Of a stretch of 64,000 nucleotides of DNA, positions 1 through 8,217 are shown piece after piece (the first letter of the stretch is position 1; every line of letters starts with the position of its first letter). A model generated the notes under the pieces. The model made no database searches. It was not told where the DNA came from and was given only the letters and a program-made list of their open reading frames with translations. Source of the DNA: Saprospiraceae bacterium (GTDB lineage Bacteria; Bacteroidota; Bacteroidia; Chitinophagales; Saprospiraceae); the NCBI GenBank assembly GCA_020630955.1, contig JAHDIE010000007.1, positions 1-64,000 of the forward strand. Direction: 5' to 3'. Made by a program: the position numbers and the translations under genes.

Positions 1-236
1 CTAGTTACTTTTAGAAAATAAATACCTTGATCAAACTCGGAAACTCGGAAATGTCAATTCTGTTATTACTAATTTATCTTATGTTCTTTACTTTAAGTCC
101 ACTTTTACAATTTCTATGAACTTTCAATATTTTTGGACATACTTGGACTACTTCATCTTAATTTGGATTTGTAGAATCGACCATCATTCTAGTTTGACGA
201 ATGGTAATATTCCCTAAAAAGATTATTAGCTTATTC
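1..236. other. Intergenic, no gene seen
   Basis: AT-rich sequence at the left edge. I find no open reading frame with recognisable content, no RNA gene and no clear hairpin. It probably holds the 3' flank of the CoA-binding protein gene and the flank of a gene outside the window. Confidence 0.5.
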
Positions 237-605
237 TTAATATTGATCCGTGGCCAACATAACCAAAGTACAGGCTTCAATCACTTCAATTCCCATGGCT
301 TTGGCTCTGAGCGCAAATTCAGGATTTTCTGCTCCTGGATTAAAAATTATTCTCTTTGGCTTTAAACTTAATAGATAATTTTCAGACGCTTTTAGTCTAT
401 CAGCCCCTACATATATTGTTATGGTATGAATGTCTTCAAATGGGATTTCGCCTTTATTGATTTCGACATCTTCTACCTGTCCTTCTCGTAATCCTACAGC
501 TATTGTTTCTATATCGTGATGTCTTAAACGCTTTATAGCTTTATTGGAATATCTTTCTGGTTTAAGAGAAGCTCCAATAACCAAAGTTTTACTTTTATTA
601 TTCAT
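237..605 (-). CDS. CoA-binding domain protein (YccU-like)
   Basis: A 122-residue protein that is a single small Rossmann fold of the CoA_binding_2 family. The N-terminal segment VIGASLKPERYSNKAIKRL (residues 9-27) matches the nucleotide/CoA-binding loop typical of these proteins, and the stretch IIFNPGAENPEF near residues 85-96 is the second conserved block. Length is normal for the family, which has no well-defined reaction; members are thought to bind CoA or a related nucleotide in the cytoplasm. It stands alone, divergent from the M49 peptidase gene. The family assignment is firm, the physiological role unknown. Confidence 0.85.
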   Translation of the reverse strand: MNNKSKTLVIGASLKPERYSNKAIKRLRHHDIETIAVGLREGQVEDVEINKGEIPFEDIHTITIYVGADRLKASENYLLSLKPKRIIFNPGAENPEFALRAKAMGIEVIEACTLVMLATDQY

Positions 606-740
606 GATAGATTAACAAATATTACTATTATTGGTTCTGGCTAATAATGTACATCAATGATTTGATTTATGAATAAATGACCAATTCAGGCACTTTCCTT
701 GCAAATTCGCTAACTTAGTTAGACATTAAAACCATAGCCA

Positions 741-2444
741 ATGAGAAATTTCAGTTTCTTCGTTTTTACCTTTCTGTTACTTTTGACATCTTGTAAGCAC
801 AATACCACTGCGGTCACGGAATCCGATGATGAAAGCAAAGACAATATTAACTTACCTGTCTTATTTTCAGATTATGATTGGTCGGAAGCACCTCGCACTT
901 CAATAGATTCAATGCTCAACAAGTATACTCCTTTTACTTTGGAAGCTGATTTGAGTCACCTCAGCGAAAATCAAAAGATAATTGTTAGTAAGTTGATTGA
1001 TGCTGGAGAGATAATCGAGGACATGTTTTGGATTCAAGCAATTGGGAACAAAGATGAGTTTCTGGCGAAAATTAAAGATCCAAAATTAAAAGCATTTGCC
1101 CGTATTAATTATGGCCCTTATGATAGGCTCAATGGCAATAAGCCATTTATTGATGGCTATACAAAAAAACCTGATGGAGCTAATTACTATCCTGCAGATA
1201 TGACTAAGCTAGAATATGAGTCTTCTAATATCGAGAATAAGAAGAACCTATATTCTTTTGTCAGAAGAGATGAGAATGGCAACTTGTTTGAATTACCTTA
1301 TAGTCAATTCTTTAGTGAGGAATCGAAAAAAATTTCAGATATCTTATTGGAATGCTCTGAACTTACTGAAAATGCAGCATTTAAAAATTATTTGAAACAT
1401 AGGTCTAAGGCCCTGCTTGACGATTATTATAGAGTAAGTGATATGGCATGGCTCGAAATGAAGGACAATGAGATAGATGTTGTCATTGGTCCCATAGAAT
1501 CCTACGAAGATCAATTGTTTGGTACCAAAGCAGCATTCGAATGCTATGTATTGGTGAAAGATATGGAATGGAGCAAGCGATTAGAAAAGTATGCTGCATT
1601 TTTACCAGAACTACAAAAAGGTCTTCCAGTTCCCGACGAATACAAAACGGAAGAACCAGGTAATGAAACAGAACTAAACGCCTACGATGTTATCTATTAT
1701 TCAGGCGATTGCAATGCTGGGAGTAAAACAATTGCTATCAACTTACCCAATGATGAAATTGTTCAACTTAAAAAAGGCACGAGAAGACTCCAGCTTAAAA
1801 ATGCCATGAAAGCGAAATATGAAAAGATCTTAGTGCCAATCTCAAATGAAGTAATTGATCCAAGCCAAAGAAAGCACATCACTTTTGACGCTTTTTTCTC
1901 CAATACAATGTTTCATGAAGTTTCTCATGGATTGGGAATAAAGAATACAATCAATGGAAAGGGCTTGGTTAGAGAAGCACTCAAAGAACATGCTAGTGCT
2001 CTAGAAGAAGGTAAAGCAGATTTGCTTGGACTTTATATGATCAAGCAATTGCACGATCAAGGTGAATTGAAAGCAGACTTGATGGATTATTATGTAACCT
2101 TTATGGCAGGTATATTTAGGTCGGTTCGTTTTGGCGCCTCTTCTGCACATGGTAAAGCCAATATGATTCGTTTCAATTATTTTGATGAAATGAATGCCTT
2201 CACTCGAAATTCTGAAACTGGCTTCTATCATATCAATTTTGAGAATTTTGAAAAAGCCATGAATGGTCTCGGTGAAAAAATATTAAGACTTCAAGGGGAT
2301 GGCGATTATGAAGGTGTTGCGGCACTTGTTAAGGATAAAGGCTTGATTAAAAAGCAGTTACAAGAAGATTTAAATATGCTTTCAGAAAAAGGAATACCTG
2401 TAGATGTTGTTTTCAAGCAAGGAAAAGATGTTTTAGGCTTATAA
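741..2444 (+). CDS. M49 (dipeptidyl-peptidase III-like) lipoprotein
   Basis: A 567-residue zinc metallopeptidase related to dipeptidyl-peptidase III. The N-terminus is a lipoprotein signal ending LLTSC, with Cys18 as the lipidated residue, so it is anchored on the periplasmic or outer-membrane side. The zinc site is H392-E-V-S-H396 followed by EEGKAD (residues 422-427), where E423 would be the third ligand. Classical M49 enzymes have a six-residue HExxGH motif, whereas this one has the five-residue HExxH form. Expected activity is release of dipeptides from peptide N-termini, which fits peptide scavenging together with the S15 peptidase downstream. The leucine-rich-repeat gene follows after 90 bases. 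Family confident; exact specificity inferred. Confidence 0.85.
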   Translation: MRNFSFFVFTFLLLLTSCKHNTTAVTESDDESKDNINLPVLFSDYDWSEAPRTSIDSMLNKYTPFTLEADLSHLSENQKIIVSKLIDAGEIIEDMFWIQAIGNKDEFLAKIKDPKLKAFARINYGPYDRLNGNKPFIDGYTKKPDGANYYPADMTKLEYESSNIENKKNLYSFVRRDENGNLFELPYSQFFSEESKKISDILLECSELTENAAFKNYLKHRSKALLDDYYRVSDMAWLEMKDNEIDVVIGPIESYEDQLFGTKAAFECYVLVKDMEWSKRLEKYAAFLPELQKGLPVPDEYKTEEPGNETELNAYDVIYYSGDCNAGSKTIAINLPNDEIVQLKKGTRRLQLKNAMKAKYEKILVPISNEVIDPSQRKHITFDAFFSNTMFHEVSHGLGIKNTINGKGLVREALKEHASALEEGKADLLGLYMIKQLHDQGELKADLMDYYVTFMAGIFRSVRFGASSAHGKANMIRFNYFDEMNAFTRNSETGFYHINFENFEKAMNGLGEKILRLQGDGDYEGVAALVKDKGLIKKQLQEDLNMLSEKGIPVDVVFKQGKDVLGL

Positions 2445-2534
2445 TTATTGTGTGTTTGCAACGATTATAGTTTACCTTCGTTACATATTAGAAAAATATA
2501 TATAAGATTTAAAGCGATTTCAAACCAAACCTGC

Positions 2535-3497
2535 ATGATAAAACATTTCACCAATATATTAGCCTTAGCATTTGTATGTTCTATTATACTTTCGTCAAAT
2601 GTGTTCTATGCTCAGATTGATAGCAACGCCAACAAATGGTTTACCAATTTAGAAGATGCTTTAAGTGAAGCCGATAGAGTATACAAGCTTGATCTGTCTG
2701 GCCAAGGATTGAAAGAAATTCCAGCAGAATTAAGCGCTTTTACTAATCTTGAAGAACTCCGGATAATGGATAACTTGATTAGCAATGTTGGTACAGAACT
2801 TTCAGAAAACACAAGACTTGAATCTTTAGACCTAAGTGGTAATCAAATAGAATCCATAGATTTCAATAACTTATCCGAAAATGCACTTAATCTCAGAATA
2901 CTTAACCTAAGAGAAAATTCTTTAGAGCGAATCGATGCCTCTATCAATAAATTGAAATTTTTAAGCCATGTAGATTTAGGAGCCAATTTCATTGAAAGTA
3001 TAGATCAAGATATTTTACTCAAGTTTCTAAAAGTATTGGTTTTGGATAACAACAATCTACTGGATGTGCCAACCATGGCGATCAATGCACCTAAACTTAG
3101 AACATTAAATCTTAGCGCCAATCGAATTGAAGTTTTTGATGTTAGGGTTTTCCCAAGCCTTACAGCACTTGACCTCAGCGATAATCCTTTGCTGAAGTTT
3201 AATATTACCATCTCAAAGTTGGAGAAACTTATTTTGGATTGGGTCGATTTCACAAATTTTGAATTGTACCCATTACCAATTACCATGAAAATCCTTTCGC
3301 TCGAAAACTGTAATTTGAAAGCGATTCCAAATTTTGTTTATAAAATGTATAAGCTAGAGGAATTATCGCTAATGCATAATGAAATAACGAACCTGGATGA
3401 AAGGTTGGTTGATTGCAAAAATCTTAACACACTTTGGATCGATGGAGACAAAGTTGAAAAGTCAAATTTAGACAGTTTCAATTTCGAAATTAAGTAG
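2535..3497 (+). CDS. Secreted leucine-rich-repeat protein
   Basis: A 320-residue protein made almost entirely of leucine-rich repeats of about 22-24 residues (for example LRILNLRENSLERIDASINK and LKVLVLDNNNLLDVPTMAIN), roughly nine or ten units. I chose the ATG at 2535 rather than the TTG at 2448 because it gives a clean signal peptide (MIKHFTNILALAFVCSIILS, cleavage near YAQ) immediately after the start. There is no T9SS tail or other catalytic domain, so it is probably a periplasmic or surface protein that binds other proteins. It lies between two secreted peptidase genes and ends 24 bases before the S15 gene, suggesting co-transcription. Binding partner unknown. Confidence 0.85.
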   Translation: MIKHFTNILALAFVCSIILSSNVFYAQIDSNANKWFTNLEDALSEADRVYKLDLSGQGLKEIPAELSAFTNLEELRIMDNLISNVGTELSENTRLESLDLSGNQIESIDFNNLSENALNLRILNLRENSLERIDASINKLKFLSHVDLGANFIESIDQDILLKFLKVLVLDNNNLLDVPTMAINAPKLRTLNLSANRIEVFDVRVFPSLTALDLSDNPLLKFNITISKLEKLILDWVDFTNFELYPLPITMKILSLENCNLKAIPNFVYKMYKLEELSLMHNEITNLDERLVDCKNLNTLWIDGDKVEKSNLDSFNFEIK

Positions 3498-3521
3498 CTA
3501 ATGGCTTAACCATCAGCAAAG

Positions 3522-5351
3522 GTGACTCATTTATCATACAAATGTCTATTGTGGCTATTTATCATTGGTTGTGTTGTTCAATCCTATGGACAGGATGATA
3601 TTCATGTTATTGAAGATGGGCAAGCACAGGTAATTCCAAGTTTTAATGAGCCCAAGCATTGGATTAAGGAAGAAGTTTGGGTGGAAAGTAATTTTGATTC
3701 GGATCAAGATGGAAAACCAGATAGATTGCACGTCTTTATAACAAGACCTTTTCAAACAGAAACCAAAGGACTAAAATTGCCTATTGTATACATGTCAAGT
3801 CCATACTATGGATTGACTTTGGGTAAAATGTTGGGTATAAATGATTCAAAAAAATATATGTGGAATGTTTACCACGAATTGGGTGAAGAAACATTTATGC
3901 ATGATCATCCTAACCACAAAATCAGGAAGAAAAGACCTTTAATTGCATTTATAGAAGATCGAAATTGGGTCAATCGTGGTTTTATTACTGTCTATTCTTC
4001 TTCGCCAGGAACGGGGCTTTCAGATGGAGTTCCCACGATAGGTGGCGAAAATGAAAGCCTTGCCCCCAAGGCCGTGATAGATTGGTTGTGTGGAAGAGCA
4101 AAAGCATATTCCAGCAGGGAGGGCCAAGATGAGATTCAAGCTTATTGGTCTAATGGTAAAGTTGGAATGCTTGGTACTTCCTATGATGGAACATTAGCAC
4201 TTGCAGCTGCAACAACTGGAGTAGAAGGACTAAAGGCAATTATACCTATTGCTGCAGTGTCTTCCTTCTATGATTATTATCGGTCAAATGGTCTTGTGAG
4301 ATCTCCTGGTGGTTATTTGGGCGAAGATGTTGATGTACTTTATGATTTAATCCAAAGTACTAAAAAGTCAAAAAAGATTGATCATAGTAGCTTTATTAGA
4401 GATTCTGTTATCCTAAAAGGGATTGATCGAAAGACTGGAGATTACAATCAATTTTGGGAAGAAAGAAATTATCTGAACAAATTGGATAAGTATACTGCAG
4501 CAACTTTTATAGCTCATGGGTTTAATGATTGGAATGTTATGCCAGAACATAGTTTTAAATTGTTCCAAGCGTTGAAAGAAAAAGCTGTGCCATTACAATT
4601 GTATTTTCATCAAGAAGGACATGCAAGGAGCATACCTTTTGAGTTGCAAAATAAATGGTTTACTAAATTTCTTATAGAAGCAGATTATGCAGATGAATAC
4701 AAAGTTTGGATAGTTCCCAATGGGCTTGAAAATGCCTTAATTCGTGATGACTTCCCAGATCCAGATGCTTCAGAGGTAAAGCTTTTTTTACACCCAACTT
4801 CCAAGAATAATGGCCGACTTGGACTTGAATTTCCTGCCGATTCAATTGCATGCTCATTCATTGACAACAGAAATTTAGATGGCAAAATGCTTACGCAAGA
4901 TATGGGCATCCATAGATTATTATTTTTGAGTCCAATATTAAGAGAAGATATTCATCTTTCTGGAACTCCAACGATCAATATTGAATTGTCATCAAGTAAG
5001 GCCGCTACAAATCTTTCCGTATGGCTTGTTTCATTACCTTGGAATGCTGAAAAGGATGCTAAAATTTATGAAAATGTAATCACAAGATCGTGGGCTGATC
5101 CACAAAACCATAGTTCTTTGATCGGAACTCCTCTCACTCCAGGTAAATTTGTTGAGTTATCTTTCAATCTAAATCCAGATGATCAAATTATTAAGGCAGG
5201 TCAACAAATTGGCCTGATGATTTTTTCTAGCGATCCAGAATTTACAATCTTGCCAAAACCAGGTACTGTCATTACCGTAAATCTCCAAAATACCAATTTA
5301 TTTTTGCCCATAGTGGGAGGTCCAAGTGCATATAAAAAAGCCTTCAAATAG
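3522..5351 (+). CDS. S15 family peptidase (X-Pro dipeptidyl-peptidase)
   Basis: A 609-residue secreted serine peptidase of the CocE/X-Pro dipeptidyl-peptidase family. A signal peptide ends near QSYGQ. The nucleophile lies in G218-T-S220-Y-D-G, and the other triad residues are D336 in GFNDWNV and H367 in HQEGHARS. The C-terminal third (after about residue 430) is the beta-jelly-roll domain usual in the family. The enzyme would cleave X-Pro dipeptides or hydrolyse similar acyl bonds in the periplasm or outside the cell. The start is GTG at 3522; no ATG exists between it and the signal peptide. Co-directional with the M49 and LRR genes, so a peptide-degrading set is plausible. Substrate not determined. 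Confidence 0.88.
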   Translation: MTHLSYKCLLWLFIIGCVVQSYGQDDIHVIEDGQAQVIPSFNEPKHWIKEEVWVESNFDSDQDGKPDRLHVFITRPFQTETKGLKLPIVYMSSPYYGLTLGKMLGINDSKKYMWNVYHELGEETFMHDHPNHKIRKKRPLIAFIEDRNWVNRGFITVYSSSPGTGLSDGVPTIGGENESLAPKAVIDWLCGRAKAYSSREGQDEIQAYWSNGKVGMLGTSYDGTLALAAATTGVEGLKAIIPIAAVSSFYDYYRSNGLVRSPGGYLGEDVDVLYDLIQSTKKSKKIDHSSFIRDSVILKGIDRKTGDYNQFWEERNYLNKLDKYTAATFIAHGFNDWNVMPEHSFKLFQALKEKAVPLQLYFHQEGHARSIPFELQNKWFTKFLIEADYADEYKVWIVPNGLENALIRDDFPDPDASEVKLFLHPTSKNNGRLGLEFPADSIACSFIDNRNLDGKMLTQDMGIHRLLFLSPILREDIHLSGTPTINIELSSSKAATNLSVWLVSLPWNAEKDAKIYENVITRSWADPQNHSSLIGTPLTPGKFVELSFNLNPDDQIIKAGQQIGLMIFSSDPEFTILPKPGTVITVNLQNTNLFLPIVGGPSAYKKAFK

Positions 5352-5479
5352 GCCTTGATTTCATGATGCCATTCTTCAAGGTCTTTAGCGTTTTCTTCAT
5401 TCGTCATTCAATCTCCTTAATTAAATCTCTTCTTCAGAAAGATTTATATGAATACGAATAATGTTAACAAACTCTTAAT

Positions 5480-5495
5480 TACGAAAATATTCGTA
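5480..5495. promoter_or_regulatory. BlaI-type operator O1
   Basis: The 16-base sequence TACGAAAATATTCGTA is an inverted repeat, TACGAA-N4-TTCGTA. It lies 30 bases (about three helical turns) upstream of an identical-arm copy at 5510-5525, just ahead of the BlaI-like repressor gene. A half-site, TACGAA, also occurs at 5453-5458. BlaI/MecI dimers bind dyads with TACA/TGTA arms in other bacteria, so a variant arm is credible. Confidence 0.7.
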
Positions 5496-5501
5496 GAAAG
5501 A

Positions 5502-5533
5502 TTTGTTTATACGAATTCTTTCGTATAACATTG
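5502..5533 (+). promoter_or_regulatory. blaI-like promoter containing operator O2
   Basis: A Bacteroidota-type promoter can be read as TTTG at 5502-5505, a 20-base spacer, and TAACATTG at 5526-5533 (one mismatch from TAnnTTTG). The second operator, TACGAATTCTTTCGTA at 5510-5525, fills the spacer exactly, so a bound repressor would block RNA polymerase. The start codon of the repressor is at 5572. Confidence 0.6.
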
Positions 5534-5571
5534 TGTTGTCAAATGTAATTATGCATTAATGCTAAATAGAT

Positions 5572-5961
5572 ATGAATAATAGTAAAGTGCCACAACCCAC
5601 AGATTCTGAATTAGAAATATTGCAGTTGCTCTGGCAAAATGGAGAATGTACAGTTCGGCAAATTAATGATTTACTGAATGAAAAGAGAGAAGTGGGGTAT
5701 ACAACCACCTTGAAACTTATGCAGATTATGCTTGAAAAGCAATTGGTGAATAGAAATGCGAATCAAAGAACCCATATCTATAGTGCAGCTGTTTCTGAAG
5801 GAGCAACACAAAAAAAATTATTGCAAAAATTTCTCGATTCTACATTTAGAGGGTCTTCGATGAAACTTGTGATGCAAGCTTTGGGCAACCATGAAACTAC
5901 CAAAGAAGAGCTTGAAGAAATTAAAGATTTGATTAAAAAAATTGAAACAGAACAACAATGA
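5572..5961 (+). CDS. BlaI/MecI/CopY family repressor
   Basis: A 129-residue winged-helix repressor. The segment PTDSELEILQLLWQNGECTV near the N-terminus and VGYTTTLKLMQIML in the recognition-helix region are typical of BlaI/MecI proteins. The C-terminal half, rich in charged helices, is the dimerisation part that the partner protease would cleave. Its last four bases overlap the start of the M56 protease gene (ATGA), so the two are translationally coupled. Two dyad operators in the promoter indicate autoregulation. In this phylum such pairs usually control envelope-related or unknown genes rather than a beta-lactamase, and no beta-lactamase is present here. Confidence 0.9.
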   Translation: MNNSKVPQPTDSELEILQLLWQNGECTVRQINDLLNEKREVGYTTTLKLMQIMLEKQLVNRNANQRTHIYSAAVSEGATQKKLLQKFLDSTFRGSSMKLVMQALGNHETTKEELEEIKDLIKKIETEQQ

Positions 5962-8150
5962 ATTCATTATTTCAATTCTTTTCTGAAGAAACCATCTATC
6001 TGCTCACATGGACTATTTTGCACAGTCTTTGGCAGGGCTTATTGATTGCATTGATATTTTCGCTAGTCTATTTTAATCTAAAAGGTAGTTCAGCAAGATT
6101 TAAATATCATTTATCATTTGCCTCATTATTGGCAATAGTAATAGCAGCAATTTCAACATTTTATTACATGGGAAGCAATTCCCCAGCGGACAAATTTGTA
6201 GATTATGCAGTTCCTACTTCAGTCATTACAGATACCAATCCAACATTTAGCACTTTAATAAATAGAGAAGCCTCTTGGTTAGATCTTTCATTAAACTTTT
6301 TAGACAATAATACCAATTTGATTTTCACCATTTGGACCATAGGGCTGGTATTGTTTTTAATTAAGATGTTGGCGGGTGTTTATTTTGTAAACCAAATTAG
6401 ATTCAGTGCTCAAGCAGTCGAGGATAAAAAATGGCAGAAAAGAATAGATAAATATTTAGTCAATCTTGGTTGTAATAAAAGTGTTGAGCTGGCTCAATCT
6501 GCATTGATTAAGGTGCCAATGATGATTGGTTTTTTCAAGCCAATGATATTGTTCCCCATAGGGGTAATCAATAATATGAAAACAGAAGAGGTTGAAGCAA
6601 TCATTGCACATGAATTAAGTCATGTATTAAGGAATGATTATCTCATGAATCTAATCCAAAATATTATCGAAGTCATGTTTTATTTTAATCCTGCTATTTG
6701 GTGGTTGTCTAACATCGTAAGAACCGAAAGGGAAAATTCTTGCGATGATATGGCAATTGAACTAACAAGCTCCAATGTGCATTATGCCAAGGCATTATTA
6801 AATTTGGGATATTATCAACATGAGGCCAACCCGCTTGTAATGACCTTTGGCGGGAAAAGGAAAAAACTCTTAGAAAGAGTGCAAAGAGTATTAAATAACT
6901 CACAATATAAACCACGTGTCATGGAAAAAATTATCACTAGTACGCTACTCCTCGTTCTAATTGTTGGAATATCGATGGGTGCGAATACAAAAGATTCGCC
7001 ATCACACAACGTTGTAAACCCGACAGAGTTTCCTGAATCGATTTTTATTCAAAACGAAAGTACAGATGAAATCAAAGAGTATATTTCTGTCGACACCTTG
7101 CCTAATCAAGACAAATCCTCATGTCAGATTATGTATTACAATGATGATAAAAGAGTTGATATTTGGAAGGAAAATGGAAAAGTAGTAAAGTTATGGGTTG
7201 ATGGAAAACGGATCGATGAGAAAGATTTTAATACCTATCAAGAATATATTCAAGGTGTGCCAGAAATGCCACTTGCACCTGCTCCTCCATCAAATTTGAC
7301 AAGGCCAGCTCCTCCAGTTAGTCCGGCGAATCTTTCAAGTCCAGCACCACCTGCACCACCTGCACCTCCAGCACCACCAGCACCGCCAGCTCTGCCGGAT
7401 AATAAAAAAGGGAAATTCCTCATTACGGATAATGAAGTAATTAGAATTGGTCCTGCTGAAGAAATTTCACAAGAAGAATTAGAAAGATTCCAAAAAGAGC
7501 GAGAGAGAATATTTAAAGAGATGAAGGAAATATCCGAAATAACTTTCATTGATTCTCTGCACCCAACCTTAAAACTTATGGAAACAGAAGATGGTGTATC
7601 AATCATCAGTTTTGAAGACGATCATCTTAGAATTTTCGAAGGAGAATTGGAAGACTTCAGTGAAATGAGTGAAAAACTAACTCAACAAACTTTAGAGTTA
7701 AACAAACACATTAGAAAAGAAGATGCCTATTGGGCAAACAAGATTAAAATAATGGAATCAGAAGAAATGGAAAAAACCATGGCACTCCTAGAAGAAAGTT
7801 TAGCCAATGTTGATCTTCATAGGGTTAAAAGCTTTGAAAATCTAAGGAGTTTGGATCTATACAATGGTTTGAATATAAGTAGAGCTGATAGAAACGAAAG
7901 ATTAAATTCAATGATCTTAGCTGAATTGATGGTTGATGGTTTGATCCAAGATAGAAATGATTACAGCATTAAGTTAAATGATGATTACTTCAAATTGAAT
8001 GGGAAAAGAATGAATAAATCCGTTCATGAAAAGTATCTGAATTTGCTCAAATTAGAATGTAATGCAAGCACAGGTCAAAAAGTGAAATACATTCGAATAG
8101 TTAGTCCTAAGAAAACACAGACATCTGTTGATATCTCGGATCATTCATAA
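5958..8150 (+). CDS. M56 BlaR1-like membrane metallopeptidase
   Basis: A 730-residue signal-transducing protease. The first 340 or so residues form the membrane-embedded M56 domain with several transmembrane segments and the zinc motif H218-E-L-S-H222; the ERENSCDDMA stretch shortly after carries further conserved residues. A transmembrane helix near residues 325-340 precedes a periplasmic tail. That tail is not the penicillin-binding sensor of BlaR1: it has a proline/alanine-rich hinge (about residues 435-480, APP repeats) followed by about 240 residues of charged, helical sequence that I do not recognise. By analogy it would cleave the BlaI-like repressor encoded just upstream when it senses a periplasmic signal. 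Signal unknown. Confidence 0.88.
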   Translation: MNSLFQFFSEETIYLLTWTILHSLWQGLLIALIFSLVYFNLKGSSARFKYHLSFASLLAIVIAAISTFYYMGSNSPADKFVDYAVPTSVITDTNPTFSTLINREASWLDLSLNFLDNNTNLIFTIWTIGLVLFLIKMLAGVYFVNQIRFSAQAVEDKKWQKRIDKYLVNLGCNKSVELAQSALIKVPMMIGFFKPMILFPIGVINNMKTEEVEAIIAHELSHVLRNDYLMNLIQNIIEVMFYFNPAIWWLSNIVRTERENSCDDMAIELTSSNVHYAKALLNLGYYQHEANPLVMTFGGKRKKLLERVQRVLNNSQYKPRVMEKIITSTLLLVLIVGISMGANTKDSPSHNVVNPTEFPESIFIQNESTDEIKEYISVDTLPNQDKSSCQIMYYNDDKRVDIWKENGKVVKLWVDGKRIDEKDFNTYQEYIQGVPEMPLAPAPPSNLTRPAPPVSPANLSSPAPPAPPAPPAPPAPPALPDNKKGKFLITDNEVIRIGPAEEISQEELERFQKERERIFKEMKEISEITFIDSLHPTLKLMETEDGVSIISFEDDHLRIFEGELEDFSEMSEKLTQQTLELNKHIRKEDAYWANKIKIMESEEMEKTMALLEESLANVDLHRVKSFENLRSLDLYNGLNISRADRNERLNSMILAELMVDGLIQDRNDYSIKLNDDYFKLNGKRMNKSVHEKYLNLLKLECNASTGQKVKYIRIVSPKKTQTSVDISDHS

Positions 8151-8186
8151 AATAATAATTATCAAGATAAACAATTAGACGAGGAT

Positions 8187-8217
8187 GAGAGGTCTGCTCA
8201 AGGAGCAGGCCTTCTCT
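8187..8217. terminator. Bidirectional terminator between convergent genes
   Basis: GGTCTGCTC (8191-8199) pairs with GAGCAGGCC (8203-8211) around a three-base loop, with GA-rich and TC-rich flanks that extend the stem. It sits between the ends of the convergent M56 protease and HipA-like genes. Confidence 0.65.

Noticed and set aside
2448-2534. Upstream extension of the LRR protein from a TTG
   Set aside because: The extra 29 residues precede a complete signal peptide that begins at the ATG at 2535, and TTG starts are rare.
7320-7400. APP-coding repeat in the M56 gene as a possible recombination or mobile repeat
   Set aside because: It is in frame, encodes a plausible periplasmic hinge, and has no flanking duplication or element.
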